Part shown: piece after piece, positions 1 to 10,982 of the stretch
How positions within the stretch are numbered: the stretch's first letter is position 1
Layout of the letters: every line of letters begins with the position of its first letter
Assembly: GCA_951812925.1 (NCBI GenBank)
Contig: OX638368.1
Coordinates: 72,760,422 to 72,824,421 of the forward strand
Direction: 5' to 3'
Length of the DNA: 64,000 nucleotides
Origin: Calliopum simillimum
Taxonomy: Eukaryota > Arthropoda > Insecta > Diptera > Lauxaniidae
Translations under genes and position numbers: made by a program
Notes under the pieces: generated by a model
What the model was told of the DNA's origin: nothing
The model's database searches: none
Seen by the model: the letters and a program-made list of their open reading frames with translations, nothing else

Positions 1-476
1 TTTCGAGTTTTGAGATATTTCATGTTCAAAAATTTAAAACTTTTTTTTTGTACCGAAATCGTTTTCCTTTTACTTTTATGATGAATATTGCTCTTTTTTA
101 ATAGAGATATGGCTGAACGGTTTTTATCAAACTAAAGACTATAATATTTTTTACCAGAAATTCCAATTAACTCAAAACTAGGAAAAAATTACTTATTGCT
201 TTTCACTTGTTTAGGGGCGATATGTGTAAGTGCATATTTTGTATACAAAAAATACAAATTTTTCTTATTTTACTTTGCATTTACTTAACTTCATACGCAA
301 TGAACGGCAACCTTTCTCTTTAAGAGAAGTTTTATTCGAAACAGGAGTGCTGACAGACTACTCTCGTTGCTTTTTCCAATATTCGTTGCCTTTTTGATTG
401 TCTTTATTGCTTTCGCCTTCGTGTTTGCCGAAGTTCGTTGCGTTTTATTTTGACCAAGCGTCAACACTGCAGCACA
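1..476. other. AT-rich flank, no gene seen
   Basis: I see no coding region, RNA gene or clear repeat here. It lies downstream of the family A coding fragment that starts at 477 and may be its 3' untranslated or element sequence. Confidence 0.4.
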
Positions 477-1283
477 CTACTCGCTGCTGTCGATGTTGAA
501 TGAAAGCAAGGCAAAGACAACGAAAATATGAAGAGCAGCTAAACACGAGCTCTTCATTTGAGATCTCTGTTCCGAACACGAGATCTTTTGGGTAAAGTCC
601 GCAATCAACAATTTTTCATGGGTGCCAGCATTTCCAACAGTGTTATTGAAGCCATGCACTTTTAATTTCATATTTTGATGAATTTCGCATACGCAGACGT
701 TATGACTTCCACTTCTAACAATTACACAATAAGCTAGTCTCAATTTCATAAATTGGGAAACACTAATCTTTACATCGGGGTTATCGACTGTAAATTGTTG
801 ATGTAACTCTGCAAGATCACCAAGGAGTAATCTTTTTTGGACACGTTCTTTTTCTGTACCCTTTTCCGTATGTTTTTTAATCGTAATGCAATCTTTTTGT
901 CCCGGTATAAGACGACCACATTTTTCTGACTTATAAAATTCTAGCACTTTCTTTTTTGCATCAGATGGCATCAAACGACCAACTTTTTTGTTTGGGAGAG
1001 AACCAAATCCCGATATTTGACGTAGTTGCAGCGCCGTTTTTGTCATATATTCAGTAATGCCCAATTCTCGATGTAATTTTTTTGCAGACCATTTGATAGG
1101 TGCAGATGTGAGCAACCGTATTTTTGATCGCCGATCGAAAACTTTGGATAGAACGGTTTTCAAATCGTTCCTTATAAGATAATCAAATTCTGACGAATTG
1201 TTTTTAATTGAGGACTTTCGTAAATCACTAATGTCGGGGAAAAACTCATCTACGCTTAAAAAAAAGAAGAAAATTGGAAATCA
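477..1283 (-). pseudogene. Family A transposon protein, N-terminal fragment
   Basis: An open frame of 228 codons runs from a TTG at 1163 down to 477, and the same frame stays open upstream to about 1283, where a Helitron-like repeat begins. The protein has a basic N-terminal part and then a segment with the motif HNVCVCEIHQNMKL preceded by QKRLLLGDLAELHQQF. From memory, this pattern recurs in an uncharacterised, high-copy protein family of arthropods and cnidarians that looks transposon-derived. The central and C-terminal part of what I take to be the same family lies at 24.7-25.5 kb. The fragment is cut on its N-terminal side by the repeat at 1290, and the last ~20 residues before the stop do not look conserved. 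Function is not established. A DDE-type transposase is possible but unproven. Confidence 0.55.
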
Positions 1284-1289
1284 TGATCA

Positions 1290-1902
1290 GAACAGGAGGC
1301 GTGGCAGATATAGAAAAGTACATACATTCTTGATCAGCGTCACCTCGTGTGTCGATATAGCCATGTCCGTCTGTCTGACTGGCTGGCTGGCTGGCTGGGT
1401 AGCTGGCTGTGTGTGGAAATACAGTTTTTGGGAAAACTGAGCAAGATAATTCAATGAAATTTGGTACACTGCCTCCGTTGTCAAAGTTAGCTCGTGGGAT
1501 TGAAAATGAGCAAAATCGGTCAACTGACACGCCTACCGCCCATACAACGGATATATTCAAAATGCAATTTTAGGAGTATTTTTCACGACAATGCAACCAA
1601 AATACACATAAATACTACGAATTGTAAGCGCAAGCTCTGATAAAAAGCTGGGCGAATTCGGGTAAGAAGGCGTGGCACCTCCCATATAAGCAAAAGTTCC
1701 AAAATGCTATACTGAAAGAGTTTTTTGAGATAATCCAACCAAATTTCACTCAGGCACTAGAAACTATAAATGCAAGCTCTGAGCAAAAACTGGGTGAACT
1801 CGGACAAGAGCGCGTGGCACCTCCCATATAAGCAAAATTTTCAAAATACTCCAGTGTAGGGTATTTAATGTTTGGCCAGGCCAAAAGTTACACTCTTACT
1901 AG
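1290..1902 (+). mobile_element. Helitron/DINE-like element, copy 1 (5' truncated)
   Basis: The copy contains the block around GTCGATATAGCCATGTCCGT, a (GGCT)n stretch near 1378-1412, and two tandem monomers with GGCGTGGCACCTCCCATATA. It ends with the hairpin TTTGGCCAGGCCAAA at 1871-1885, 13 bases before CTAG at 1899-1902. A hairpin followed by CTAG and a T is the hallmark 3' end of Helitrons. It lacks the TATACCCTACACCC start and interrupts the family A coding fragment. Non-autonomous: no Rep/helicase ORF. Confidence 0.7.
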
Positions 1903-2866
1903 TTATACCCTACACCCAGGGTATATTCACTTTGTCCTTCCGTTTGTAACGCAGAGAAGGAGGCGTGGCAGGTATAGAAAAGTATATATATTCTTGATCA
2001 GCGTCACCTCCTGAGTCGATATAGCCATGTCCGTCTGTCTGGCTGGCTGGCTGGGTGGCTGGCTGGCTGGCTGGCTGGGTGGCTGGCTGTGTGTTGAAAT
2101 ACACTTTTTGGAAAAACTAAGCAAGATAATTCAATGAAATTTGGTACACTGCCTCCGTCGCCAAAGTTAGCTCGGGGGATTGAAAATGAGCAAAATCGGT
2201 CAACGGACACGCCTACCGCCCATACAAAAATTATATTCAAAATGCAATTTTAGGAGTATTTTTCACGACAATGCAACCACAATACATATAAGTACTACGA
2301 ATTGTAAGCGCAAGCTCTGATAAAAAACTGAGCGAATTCGGACAAGAGGGCGTGGCACCTCCCATATAAGCAAAAGCTTCAAAACGCTATACTGAAAGCG
2401 TTTTTTGAGATATTCGAACCAACTTTGACTCAGACACTAAAAATTATAAATGAAAGCTCTCAGAAAAAATTGGTTGAAATCGTACAAGGGGGCGTGGCAC
2501 CTCCCATATAAGCAAAAGTTTCAAAATGCTATACTGAAAAAGTTTATTGAGATAATCCAACTTAATTTCACTCTGACACTAAAAACTATAAATGCAAGCT
2601 CTGAACAAAAACTGGGTGTACTCGGACAAGAGGGCGTGGCACCTCCCATATAAGCAAAAGCTTCAAAACGCTATACTGGATGCGTTTTTTGAGATATTCG
2701 AACCAAATTTGACTCAGACACTAAAAATTATAAATGAAAGCTCTCAGCAAAAATTGGGTGAAATCAGACAAGGGGGCGTGGCACCTCCCATTTAAGCAAA
2801 ATTTTCAAAATACTGCAGTGTAGGGTATTTATTTTTTGGCCAGGCCAAAATTTACATCCTTACTAG
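1903..2866 (+). mobile_element. Helitron/DINE-like element, copy 2 (full structure)
   Basis: It starts at TATACCCTACACCCAGGG directly after the CTAG of copy 1, so the two copies are head to tail with no spacer. It has the same 5' block, a (GGCT)n core at about 2030-2092, then four monomers whose GGCGTGGC motif lies at 2349, 2491, 2633 and 2775, exactly 142 bp apart. It ends with the hairpin TTTGGCCAGGCCAAA and CTAG at 2863-2866. No protein is encoded; the short ORFs repeat with the monomers. The GTCT-type core is like that described for DINE-1/INE-1 elements of flies. Confidence 0.75.
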
Positions 2867-3274
2867 TTTTCTTTTTTACTTAATGCTAATCTGCAGGAGT
2901 TGCGCACAAATCTTCTCTCCAAATTTTTGAATTGAGGGCTCCATATATTGGTTACTTCACGTACGCGATTACTAATGCGGTTATGTTTCTTTTTTAAAGA
3001 GGATTACAACAACGTTGTGGTAGTCTAGTTGACATTTAAATTAAGTTGGACTTTCAGAAATAAACTGTCCTAACGCAATGAAAAACAGATTTAAGGCCCG
3101 AACTTAATGTGAGAGGAACGTTTTTTCGGTTGTGAACAATTTTTTGGATTGTTTGTTTTATTCGCTTTCAAAAGTATCATAGCAACAGCAGTTTGAAATT
3201 TCGTTTAGTAAACAGTGACTAAGAGTCATTATAGTAATGAATTACCGATTAATATACTATAACATCAAAAGTTT
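2867..3274. other. Intergenic, nothing recognised
   Basis: AT-rich unique-looking sequence between the Helitron-like pair and the next inverted-repeat element. No ORF of note. Confidence 0.4.
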
Positions 3275-4462
3275 AATATCCGTATTCACGATCTTGTTGC
3301 ATCGTAGCAAATGCAAAATTATTTGAAATTACAAAAATAAATTCTATTAGAGGTATTCACGATCTAGAGTAACGTCCTGAGTAACAGAGTAACAGGGTAA
3401 CAGTGCACAACCACAACAAATATACGTAAGTTACTCTGTTACTATTTTACCCCTTTAGTCAAGCTATTTTCTTGTGTAAAATAATCTTACACTTTTGCCT
3501 TTTTTTTACTATTTCTATTTCTATAGAAACGTTTGAATTTGTTTATGATTGAGAGGCAATTTTCGTTCATCAAAAATAAAAATTTGAATGAGAGAAAAAA
3601 AAAAAAAATATTCATTTAAAAACTTTTTTTTTTTTTGTTGTCAGCTAAAATTATTTTGAGAAACAAAAAGCAAATATACGTGCAAAGTATTGAGTATGCT
3701 CACAATTCAGAGTAACTGAGTGCACTTTTACCCTGTTACTCAGCTCGTTACTCTAGATCGTGAATAACTCTATTGATTTTTCAAAAGCAAGAGTCTTATA
3801 AGCAAGACCAAATTCGCAAGACAAAAATCTATTGCACGATTGATTTCCAAGAGTCTATTGTGACTGATTTTATTTTTTCATGTGTGATGATTGGCAACAC
3901 AATTTCAAAACTGCTTACTGACATTTGTATTCTTGACATTTGTTTTGAAATTTAAAAATTATTTTAAACACACGAATGAAGAGAAATTTGCTTATGGTTT
4001 TGTTTTTATAAGTTCAATAAAGGATTCTGCTCCTGCTTTTAAATTAAGCACACTGCAACATGTAAAACGACAAGGACTAAGGGAAGACGCAGCGTTTAGG
4101 ATAGTCCTTTCCCCATTGCTTTATGTTGTTTGGAATGTTCAGCTACATACATATGTATGTTCATATGTTAAAAAGAAGAAATTCATGCTGCCGCCAAAAA
4201 TAAATACTAATTTTTGTTAAGATTGTAGAAGCGAATTCCACAATAAATGCTATTTTTCTTCTAAATAAAATTTAAAAATTCATTTAATGCAAAATTAAAT
4301 TGCAAACAATTTTAAATTCAAATTTTTCTTTGACATGCAAAACAAAAAACAGCTGTTCTGAAATGTTTGCAATGGCAACTTACAACAGTATATGCTCACA
4401 ATTATATATTCTTGCAAATTTGCATTTGCTACGATGCAACAAGATCGTGAATACGGCTAATA
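3275..4462. mobile_element. MITE-like inverted-repeat element, outer
   Basis: The left end (about 3275-3325) and right end (about 4413-4462) are near-perfect inverted copies of some 45 bp, sharing CGTATTCACGATCTTG and TTGCATCGTAGCAAATGCAA. There is no transposase ORF. The 109-codon ORF at 3891-4220 has no recognisable features. A second inverted-repeat element sits inside its left half, so the native length is about 0.75 kb. The superfamily and exact target duplication are not clear. Confidence 0.65.
3343..3774. mobile_element. MITE-like inverted-repeat element, inner (nested)
   Basis: Its terminal ~55 bp are inverted copies: left TATTCACGATCTAGAGTAAC at about 3354, right its complement at about 3744-3766. 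The arms also repeat GAGTAAC motifs. It shares the core TATTCACGATCT with the element it sits in, which suggests the two families are related. Length is about 430 bp and it is non-coding. Confidence 0.65.
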
Positions 4463-4829
4463 AATTTTTATAAAAAAATAAATTTCAAAATAATAAAATT
4501 TGACTCTGCGATACCACAAAAGCAATGATACCGTTAAAAGTGATTTCGCCTTCACGATTTTTTCAATTGATTCTGATTCGGAAGGGTTCAGTGCATCTCT
4601 GTAGTTTTTTTCAAGTTTCCTCGAGGCGGAGCACATCATTAAAATGAAATTTTTGTTACATTGCAATGTAAAATTTTTGGAATTTTTTTTTAAAATATAC
4701 AAATTTAAATAATTACCCACATGAATAAAAAAAATTTGGTCACGTTCGGTGGAGCTGTTCAAAACTTATAGCATTTTGAAAAAATGCTTGTGGAAACTTT
4801 TTCCTGAATGTGAGTCACTCAACTATTGC

Positions 4830-6237
4830 AAAAAAAAAAAAAAATTCTGTGTTTTTGAGTACTTTTTTAATTTAAACGTATTTGCAAAAATTAAATTGAA
4901 TTTTTTTAGAATATTTTGAGCCAAATTCTGCATTAATAATAATTAGCCTACTCTGTCCCAATTTTTTTTTAGAAGTACTTTAAACTTCAAAATTTGTTAA
5001 TTTTTTGAGGCGTTTGCACATTCAAGAACCATTTTTTTCTTATTTTGCTCTAGCAAATTTTTTTTTTAATTTAATTTTTTTAGGCATAAATTTATCTATC
5101 AATCGACTTCAACAACTAATCCATAAGCTTCACTTTACTTACTAAAATCCGTAAAGTGTAATCAAATTTGGCCAGAAAAGACACTTTGAGTTTAAAATTT
5201 TCATGGTGAAACCGAAACAACAATAGTCATTTGCGATGTATGCGTTCATGAAGATTCTAAATCCGGTCTCAGAATTGCTCTACCTTATTTGGTTTTAGAG
5301 ATATCCTAACCTAAAAATGCAAAACAACGGTGTTGCTATTTTTGAAGCTGTTATATCAAGACATGGTAACTATCAGCATGGTATTGAAGTTAAAAGTGAC
5401 AACCTTTTTCTACAAAACCCAATTTAAATTGTATCGATATCCCTTTGTTTCTCCGAAATATCGTAAGCAGAAATATCAAAAAAACCTGTTTTTGCACTTT
5501 TTCAACTTGTAATATTGTATCACTTTAAAAAGAGCAAAAACGGTGTTTCTTATACTTGTATGTTAAAATATCTCCTTAACCGTACAAGATACAGCAATTT
5601 TGAATTCTGAATTCGGAATCAGCATCAACAAATACATCGAAAATGGCTATTTTCTTTTTGATTTATTTATTTTTTTGGTTTCCTTAGAAGATCTATGAAA
5701 ACTATCTGTTAACCTATTTTGCCAAAAATAACATGAAGTGTTTCGATATTGCGAAGAATGTTGTTTTACTCAAAAGATTAAGAACTACTGATTTTACTTA
5801 AAGAAAAAGTGGTACCTTACGTCATTCCATTAAGATATCTTTTTTTAATGCCTTGAAAACATGAAAATTAATTATTTTTTTAAGTTCAATTTAATTATAC
5901 TTAATTGTTTTTAGTCAGTAAAAGTGTTACTAATAGCTTAGTGGTTGAAATTATTTTAAAGATAAATTAATGCATTAAAATATAAAAATTTTAAAAAAAA
6001 TCGCTAGAGCAAAATAAGAAAAAAATCGGTTCTTGAAAGTGCAAACACCTCAAAAATTAACAAATTTTGAAGTTTAAAGTGCCGCTTAAAAAAATTGGGA
6101 AAGAGTATAATAACTATTATTGATGCAGAATATGGCTCAAAATATTTAAATAAAATGCTATTTAATTTTTGCAAATACCTTATCTGGTTAAAAAGAAATG
6201 GCGTTTAAATTAAAAGAAGTACTCAAAAACTCAAAAA
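4830..6237. repeat. Large inverted repeat with a foldback core
   Basis: Arms at about 4830-5080 and 6000-6237 are inverted copies. For example, TTTTGAGGCGTTTGCACATTC on the left matches GAAAGTGCAAACACCTC on the right. Between them, about 5160-5700 holds a second palindromic segment of the foldback family also present at 22.5-23.4, 32.7-34.0 and 61.0-61.4 kb; its marker is a CCGGTCTCAGAATTGCTCTA-like block and AGATATCCTAACCTAAAAA. No coding capacity is seen. Confidence 0.55.
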
Positions 6238-6399
6238 TTCCTAAAAAAGTACCTTCAAGCTCGTTGCCGAATATCTTAAACGCAATTTTTTTTTTTTGGT
6301 TCCAAAGCGCTTTTTGTAATCAGCTGGATTTAAGGATTCAGAAAAGTCGCGCGTACCTTGACTTTTTAACACTTTCGGATTTCGAACCACTCTACATAA

Positions 6400-7265
6400 T
6401 ATCACGCTTCAACAAAAATTTTATTTTTTTTTGGGATGGGTTCTTACCCAGCACTTTATATTGCCATTGATATGTAGAAAAAAACTGCCAAAGGATTTTT
6501 CGAAGTTCGGTCGTTAAGCGGCGCTATAACGGTTTAAAGTTCGAAAAATCATGTTCTATGGAAAAATCGTACTTTTAGGTTAAAAATTCAAATTCTTTAC
6601 ATGAAATCTTCATTTTTCGTTTATGATGTCTTCCGAACATAACTTAAACATACTCCAGTGATTATTTTCTTCGAAGACATTAGAAACATATCTTCTACCG
6701 TTTTGGAAAAATTTACAGAAAACTATGAAAATTTAAAAAAAAAACCTCAATTTTGTATTTTTTTCCTCCCACGATCAATGCGAAATTTGGGATGGATTCT
6801 AGTAGAGCACTTTCGATTGCTATTGATGAGAGAAAAAAAACTGTCAAAGGGTTTTTCGAAGTTCGGTCGTAAAGCGGCGCTTTAGCGATTCGAAGTTCGA
6901 AAAATTAAGTATAAAATAAACCGTATTTTTAGGTTAAAAATAGAATTTTTTTACATGAAATCTTCATTCCTTGATTATGTTGTCTTTTAAACATTTCTTG
7001 AACACATTCCAGATATTATTTTCTTTTCAGATTTTAAATGCATATCTTGGACCGTTGTGGAGAAAATTACAGAAAACTGTGAAAAACTAAAAAATTCCCT
7101 CAACTTAAAAATTTTTTCCTTCTACTATCAATGAAAAATTTGGGATGGGTTCTAGTAGAGCATTCTCGATTGCCATTGATGAGTGGAAAATAATTCAAAT
7201 GATTTTTCGAAGTTCGGTCGCAAAGCGGCGCTTTAGCGGTTCGAATTTTGTAAAGTCGGGTCATT
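6400..7265 (+). repeat. Left arm of long hairpin, ~355-bp tandem units
   Basis: The arm consists of about 2.5 direct units. The marker CGAAGTTCGGTCG occurs at 6501, 6857 and 7208, and each unit also carries TGGGATGG-TTCTAGTAGAGCA and TTTACATGAAATCTTCATT. The ORFs at 6198-6470 and 6658-6885 are by-products of this repeat. It pairs with the inverted arm at 8.6-9.37 kb. Confidence 0.75.
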
Positions 7266-7614
7266 AAGCAGCTCTATAGCCGATTAAATTTCGGGTATTT
7301 TAATGTGTTATTTTTCGTCTCCAATTTTTGGCTTTGCTATCTTCTAAGCATAGCTATTTCAGTGTAAGCTAGAATTGTTTTACAAATATTTTCTTGTTGT
7401 GTTATGAACTCGTTTATTTTTTTAATTCATCTTTTTTTTAATTTAACAACTGAACAACATGAACGTTTAGCATTTGCCAATAAAGTTCACCTAACAAGCT
7501 TTTTAGGCTTCTTCCTTTGTACCAATTTTCCATTGGTGCAGCGATTTGGAGGAACTTTTCACCGTGTTCATCTGTTTCGGTAGATAATTGGGCCATTAGT
7601 TAAGACATACACAG

Positions 7615-8033
7615 TGTGACGAAAAGTAAGAACACATGAAAAAAAACTTCACGAAAATACTCAACAGTTCGAGACGTCAATAAAACCAGTGACGTCACGA
7701 AAGTACTTAACATTTATGCCAAGTTTTGTCAAGAAACTATTAGCCGAAGGAATCAACGAGATGTTTCCAGATCTTTCGCTAATGCAGTTCTAGAACGATC
7801 ATCCGGGTATAAAATGAGCTGTTCATGAGAGTTGCAACACAGTTGATTTTATGCAATAAAGCAAAAAGGTTGTACACACAGTGCCAGTGAAAGTAAATAA
7901 AGTGCTAATTGTAATATTAGATTTTGAATGTAATAAATAGTGAAATAAACTATTGTACCGTGTGAAAATAAACATTTGTGATTTAAATAAACCATTTTAT
8001 AACTAAATAAAGTGTGCGTTTTTGATTGCTACA
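7615..8033 (+). repeat. Possible solo LTR
   Basis: The segment begins TGTGACG and ends TACA. It has a TATA-like GGTATAAAATGAG at about 7806, an initiator-like CACAGTTGATTTT about 35 bases on, and several AATAAA signals. This promoter-to-polyadenylation order is what a retrotransposon LTR shows. I could not find a matching target duplication, so the ends are uncertain. A fragment of a host transcript end is the alternative. It lies in the loop between the two long hairpin arms. Confidence 0.3.
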
Positions 8034-8589
8034 CAATCCAGTGATCGAACTCAGAAAACAGTAAGAGATTGTCATAGAGACAGGAAATTTCGTAACAATA
8101 GTTACCTGATATTGTGATGATTTTTTTTTTTTAATCGAATTTTGAAATTGGAAAAAATTCTGCCATATGTCATAACATCACGTCTGTCATTGATGTATTG
8201 CATTAGAGTTATTCTTAACAAAATATAATTTCGTGACGATAGACGTCCAGAACGCTTTTTTTTTAAATCGAATATTGACATCTGACGATGTTATCTCATT
8301 ATTTTTTCTGCCACCAGCTTCCTAACTATCGTACATAGCCGAAAAAAAATATACTTACGATGTATTTGAAACACAAAAAAAAAAAAAACACTCGAAATTC
8401 ATGTAATTTTTTATATAAAATCTTTAAATACCGCACTTCGATACAAGTTTTATTGAAAACGCGATTTGACATTAAATTAAAATGACATAACGATACTTTG
8501 ATGTACGAGTAGCAACACACTATTCTAATGTTATGAAATGCAAAATTCGAACTTTAAAAAGTTATTTTTACATAAAAATGTGTCATTAT

Positions 8590-9366
8590 AAGATCCAAAC
8601 TTCGAACTTCGAAAATGCTCTGCTAGAACCCATCCCAAATTTTTCATTGATAGTAGGAGGAAAAAAATGCAAAGTTGAGGGAATTTTTTAATTTTTCACA
8701 GTTTTCTGTAATTTTCTCCAAAACGGTACAAGATATGCTTTTAAAATCTGTAATGAAAATAATCATCGGAGTGTGTTCAAGTTATGTTTAGAAGACATCA
8801 TAAACAAGGAATGAAGATTTCATGTAAAAAAATTTAGTTTTTAACCTAAAATACGGTTTTTCTTAATACTTAATTTTTCGAACTTCGAATGGCTAAAACG
8901 CCGCTTTGCGACCGAACTTCGAAAAACCCTTTGACAGTTTTTTCTTCTCATCAATAGCAATTGAAAATGCTCTACTAGAATCCATCCCAAATTTTGCATT
9001 GATCGTGGGAGAGAAAAAATACAAAATTGAGGTTTTTTTTTAATTTTTCATAGTTTTCTGTAAATTTTTCAAAAACGGTAGAAGATATGTTTCTAATGTC
9101 TTCGAAGAAAATAATCACTGGAGTTTGTTGAAGTTATGTTCAAAAGACATTATAAACGAAAAATGAAAATTTCATGTAAAAAATTTGAATTTTTAACCTG
9201 AAAGTACGATTTTTCCATAGTACATTATTTTTCGAACTTTGAAACGTTATAGCGCCGCTTAACGAATGAACTTCGAAAAACCCTTTGGTAGTTTTTTCTA
9301 CTCCCCAATGGTAATTGAAAGTGCTAGGTGAGAACCTATCTCAAATTTTGTGTTGAAGCGTGTATT
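8590..9366 (-). repeat. Right arm of long hairpin, inverted ~355-bp units
   Basis: Inverted copies of the units at 6.4-7.27 kb: the complement of CGAAGTTCGGTCG lies at 8912 and a decayed version at about 9268, 355 bp apart. The arm is cut at 9366 by the TA-flanked MITE. A transcript across both arms could form a hairpin of roughly 0.8 kb. Confidence 0.75.
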
Positions 9367-9695
9367 TAGAGTAAGTTAGGGTAATGTGGACTATGTGGAT
9401 AATGTGGTGCACCCTTTTATTTCCCATATATAACAATTCTGGTTATTTGTTCATATTAAAGCTCGAAAAACATATTTTTTACGCTCTTCGGCTTTTCTGT
9501 TATGCTCCTTACACGTGTGCAATTTCTTATTATAAGCTGTGAGGTCAAATTGACTTTCTTTAGTACATACTGAATAGCTGAATAACTTCCTCAGAACTCT
9601 GTTTTCTAAAATTCAAATAACTCTAATGCATTTGTGGAGCTATTATTCAACGAAAAAATGCATAAGTACGTCTGATTTTACATTCCTTTTATATA

Positions 9696-10982
9696 TTGGG
9701 CGTACAACTTAAAAACCGGAATTTGACAGTGGATGTCCGTACTAACAAATATCGTGAAAGCTCGAACTTTATATATATGTCATTTTGAAGGTACATTTGA
9801 CAGCTGTCAAAATCAGTCCACAAAACAATTTTATCTTGTGTGCATCATTATTATTTTTCACGATGAATAATTTCGAAAATTGGAGAAAAAGACAGCATTT
9901 GCGGGAGGTTCTGTTGGGTAATTTTTTTGCAAAGAAAACTGCTGCGGAAAGTGATAGTTTGCTTGTAGAAGTTTATGGCGACGATGCTTTAGGAAAAACA
10001 CTGTGTTTTGAATGGTTTGAACGCTTCAAAAGTGCCGATTTTGACATCAAAGACAAAGAACGCCCAGGACAGCCAAAAAAGTTTGAAGACGAAGAATTAG
10101 AGAAGCTACTCGATGAGGATTCGTGTCAAACACAAGACGAGCTTGCCAAATCGTTGGGAGTGACTCAGCAAGCCATTTCGAAACGTTTGAAAGCCGCCGG
10201 ATACATTCAGAAGCAAGGTAATTGGGTCCCCTATGAGTTGAAGCCGAGAGACGTTGACCGGCGCTTCTGTATGTCTGAAATGCTGCTTGAGCGCCATAAA
10301 AACAAATCATTTTTGCATCGGATTGTGACTAGGGATGAAAAATGGATCCATTATGACAATCCCAAGCGCATTAAGTCTTACGTGAAACCCGGCCAACCAG
10401 CCAAATCAACCTCGAAGCCAAATATCCATGGCGCCAAGGTTATGCTGTGTATTTGGTGGGATCAGAAGGGGCCGTTATATTATGAGTTGTTGAAATCGGG
10501 CCAGACAATCACAGGTGACCTGTACCGAACACAATTAATACGTTTGAAGCGTGCCATCATCGAAAAACGCCCGGAAAATGCGACCAGACACGAAGCAATA
10601 ATTTTTGATCATGACAACGCTCGGCCGCATGTTGCAAGACCCGTGAAAAACTATTTGGAAAATAGTGGATGGGAAGTTATGGCTCACCCGCCTTATAGTC
10701 CGGACCTTGCACCGTCTGACTTTCATTTATTTCGCTCGATGCAAAACGCCCTCACCGGAATACGCTTCACATCAGAGCAAGGCATCCGAAATTGGATAGA
10801 TTCATTTTTGGCCGCCAAGCCGGCGCAATTTTTTTGGGATGGAATTCATAAATTGCCTGAAAGATGGGGAAATGTTGTAGCTTCCAATGGACAATACTTT
10901 GAATAAAATATATTGTAACATTTTTCCACAATAAAGCATCAAATTTCGCTAAAAAATTCCGGTTTTTAAGTTGTACACCCAA
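9696..10982 (+). mobile_element. Intact mariner element
   Basis: The element is 1,287 bp with ~30-bp terminal inverted repeats. The left one starts TTGGGCGTACAACTTAAAAA and the right one is its complement with one C/T difference. A TA target duplication lies at 9694-9695 and 10983-10984. One uninterrupted transposase ORF fills the interior. The size, TA target and ORF match a complete mariner. Confidence 0.95.
9863..10906 (+). CDS. Mariner transposase (mauritiana-like), intact
   Basis: This enzyme binds the terminal repeats and cuts and pastes the element into TA sites in the nucleus. The frame is open from 9785, but the ATG at 9863 (MNNFENW) gives 347 residues, the usual family length, so I choose it. 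In order there are: paired-type helix-turn-helix DNA-binding domains over about residues 1-110, with QTQDELAKSLGVTQQAISKRL-like text in the second (only part quoted in motifs elsewhere); the linker WVPYEL; and the catalytic domain. The three catalytic aspartates are present at residues 158 (TRDEKW), 251 (HDNARPH) and 286 (YSPDLAPSD). The last two are separated by 34 residues, which is the DD34D signature. There is no stop or frameshift. An ATAAA-like signal follows the stop. By eye it resembles Mos1 in most blocks. Confidence 0.93.
   Translation: MNNFENWRKRQHLREVLLGNFFAKKTAAESDSLLVEVYGDDALGKTLCFEWFERFKSADFDIKDKERPGQPKKFEDEELEKLLDEDSCQTQDELAKSLGVTQQAISKRLKAAGYIQKQGNWVPYELKPRDVDRRFCMSEMLLERHKNKSFLHRIVTRDEKWIHYDNPKRIKSYVKPGQPAKSTSKPNIHGAKVMLCIWWDQKGPLYYELLKSGQTITGDLYRTQLIRLKRAIIEKRPENATRHEAIIFDHDNARPHVARPVKNYLENSGWEVMAHPPYSPDLAPSDFHLFRSMQNALTGIRFTSEQGIRNWIDSFLAAKPAQFFWDGIHKLPERWGNVVASNGQYFE

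Noticed and set aside
1198..2795. Several short ORFs on both strands, and the look of a CRISPR array
   Set aside because: They follow the 142-bp monomers and the (GGCT)n tract of Helitron-like repeats; the units are adjoining tandem copies without unique spacers, and the DNA is eukaryotic.
3891..4762. ORFs of about 100 codons at 3,891-4,220 (+) and 4,457-4,762 (-)
   Set aside because: They lie in or beside MITE sequence, have no motif and show AT-driven composition.
7850..8035. Multiple AATAAA signals as the 3' end of a host gene
   Set aside because: No coding sequence precedes them, and the TATA/initiator arrangement upstream fits an LTR better.
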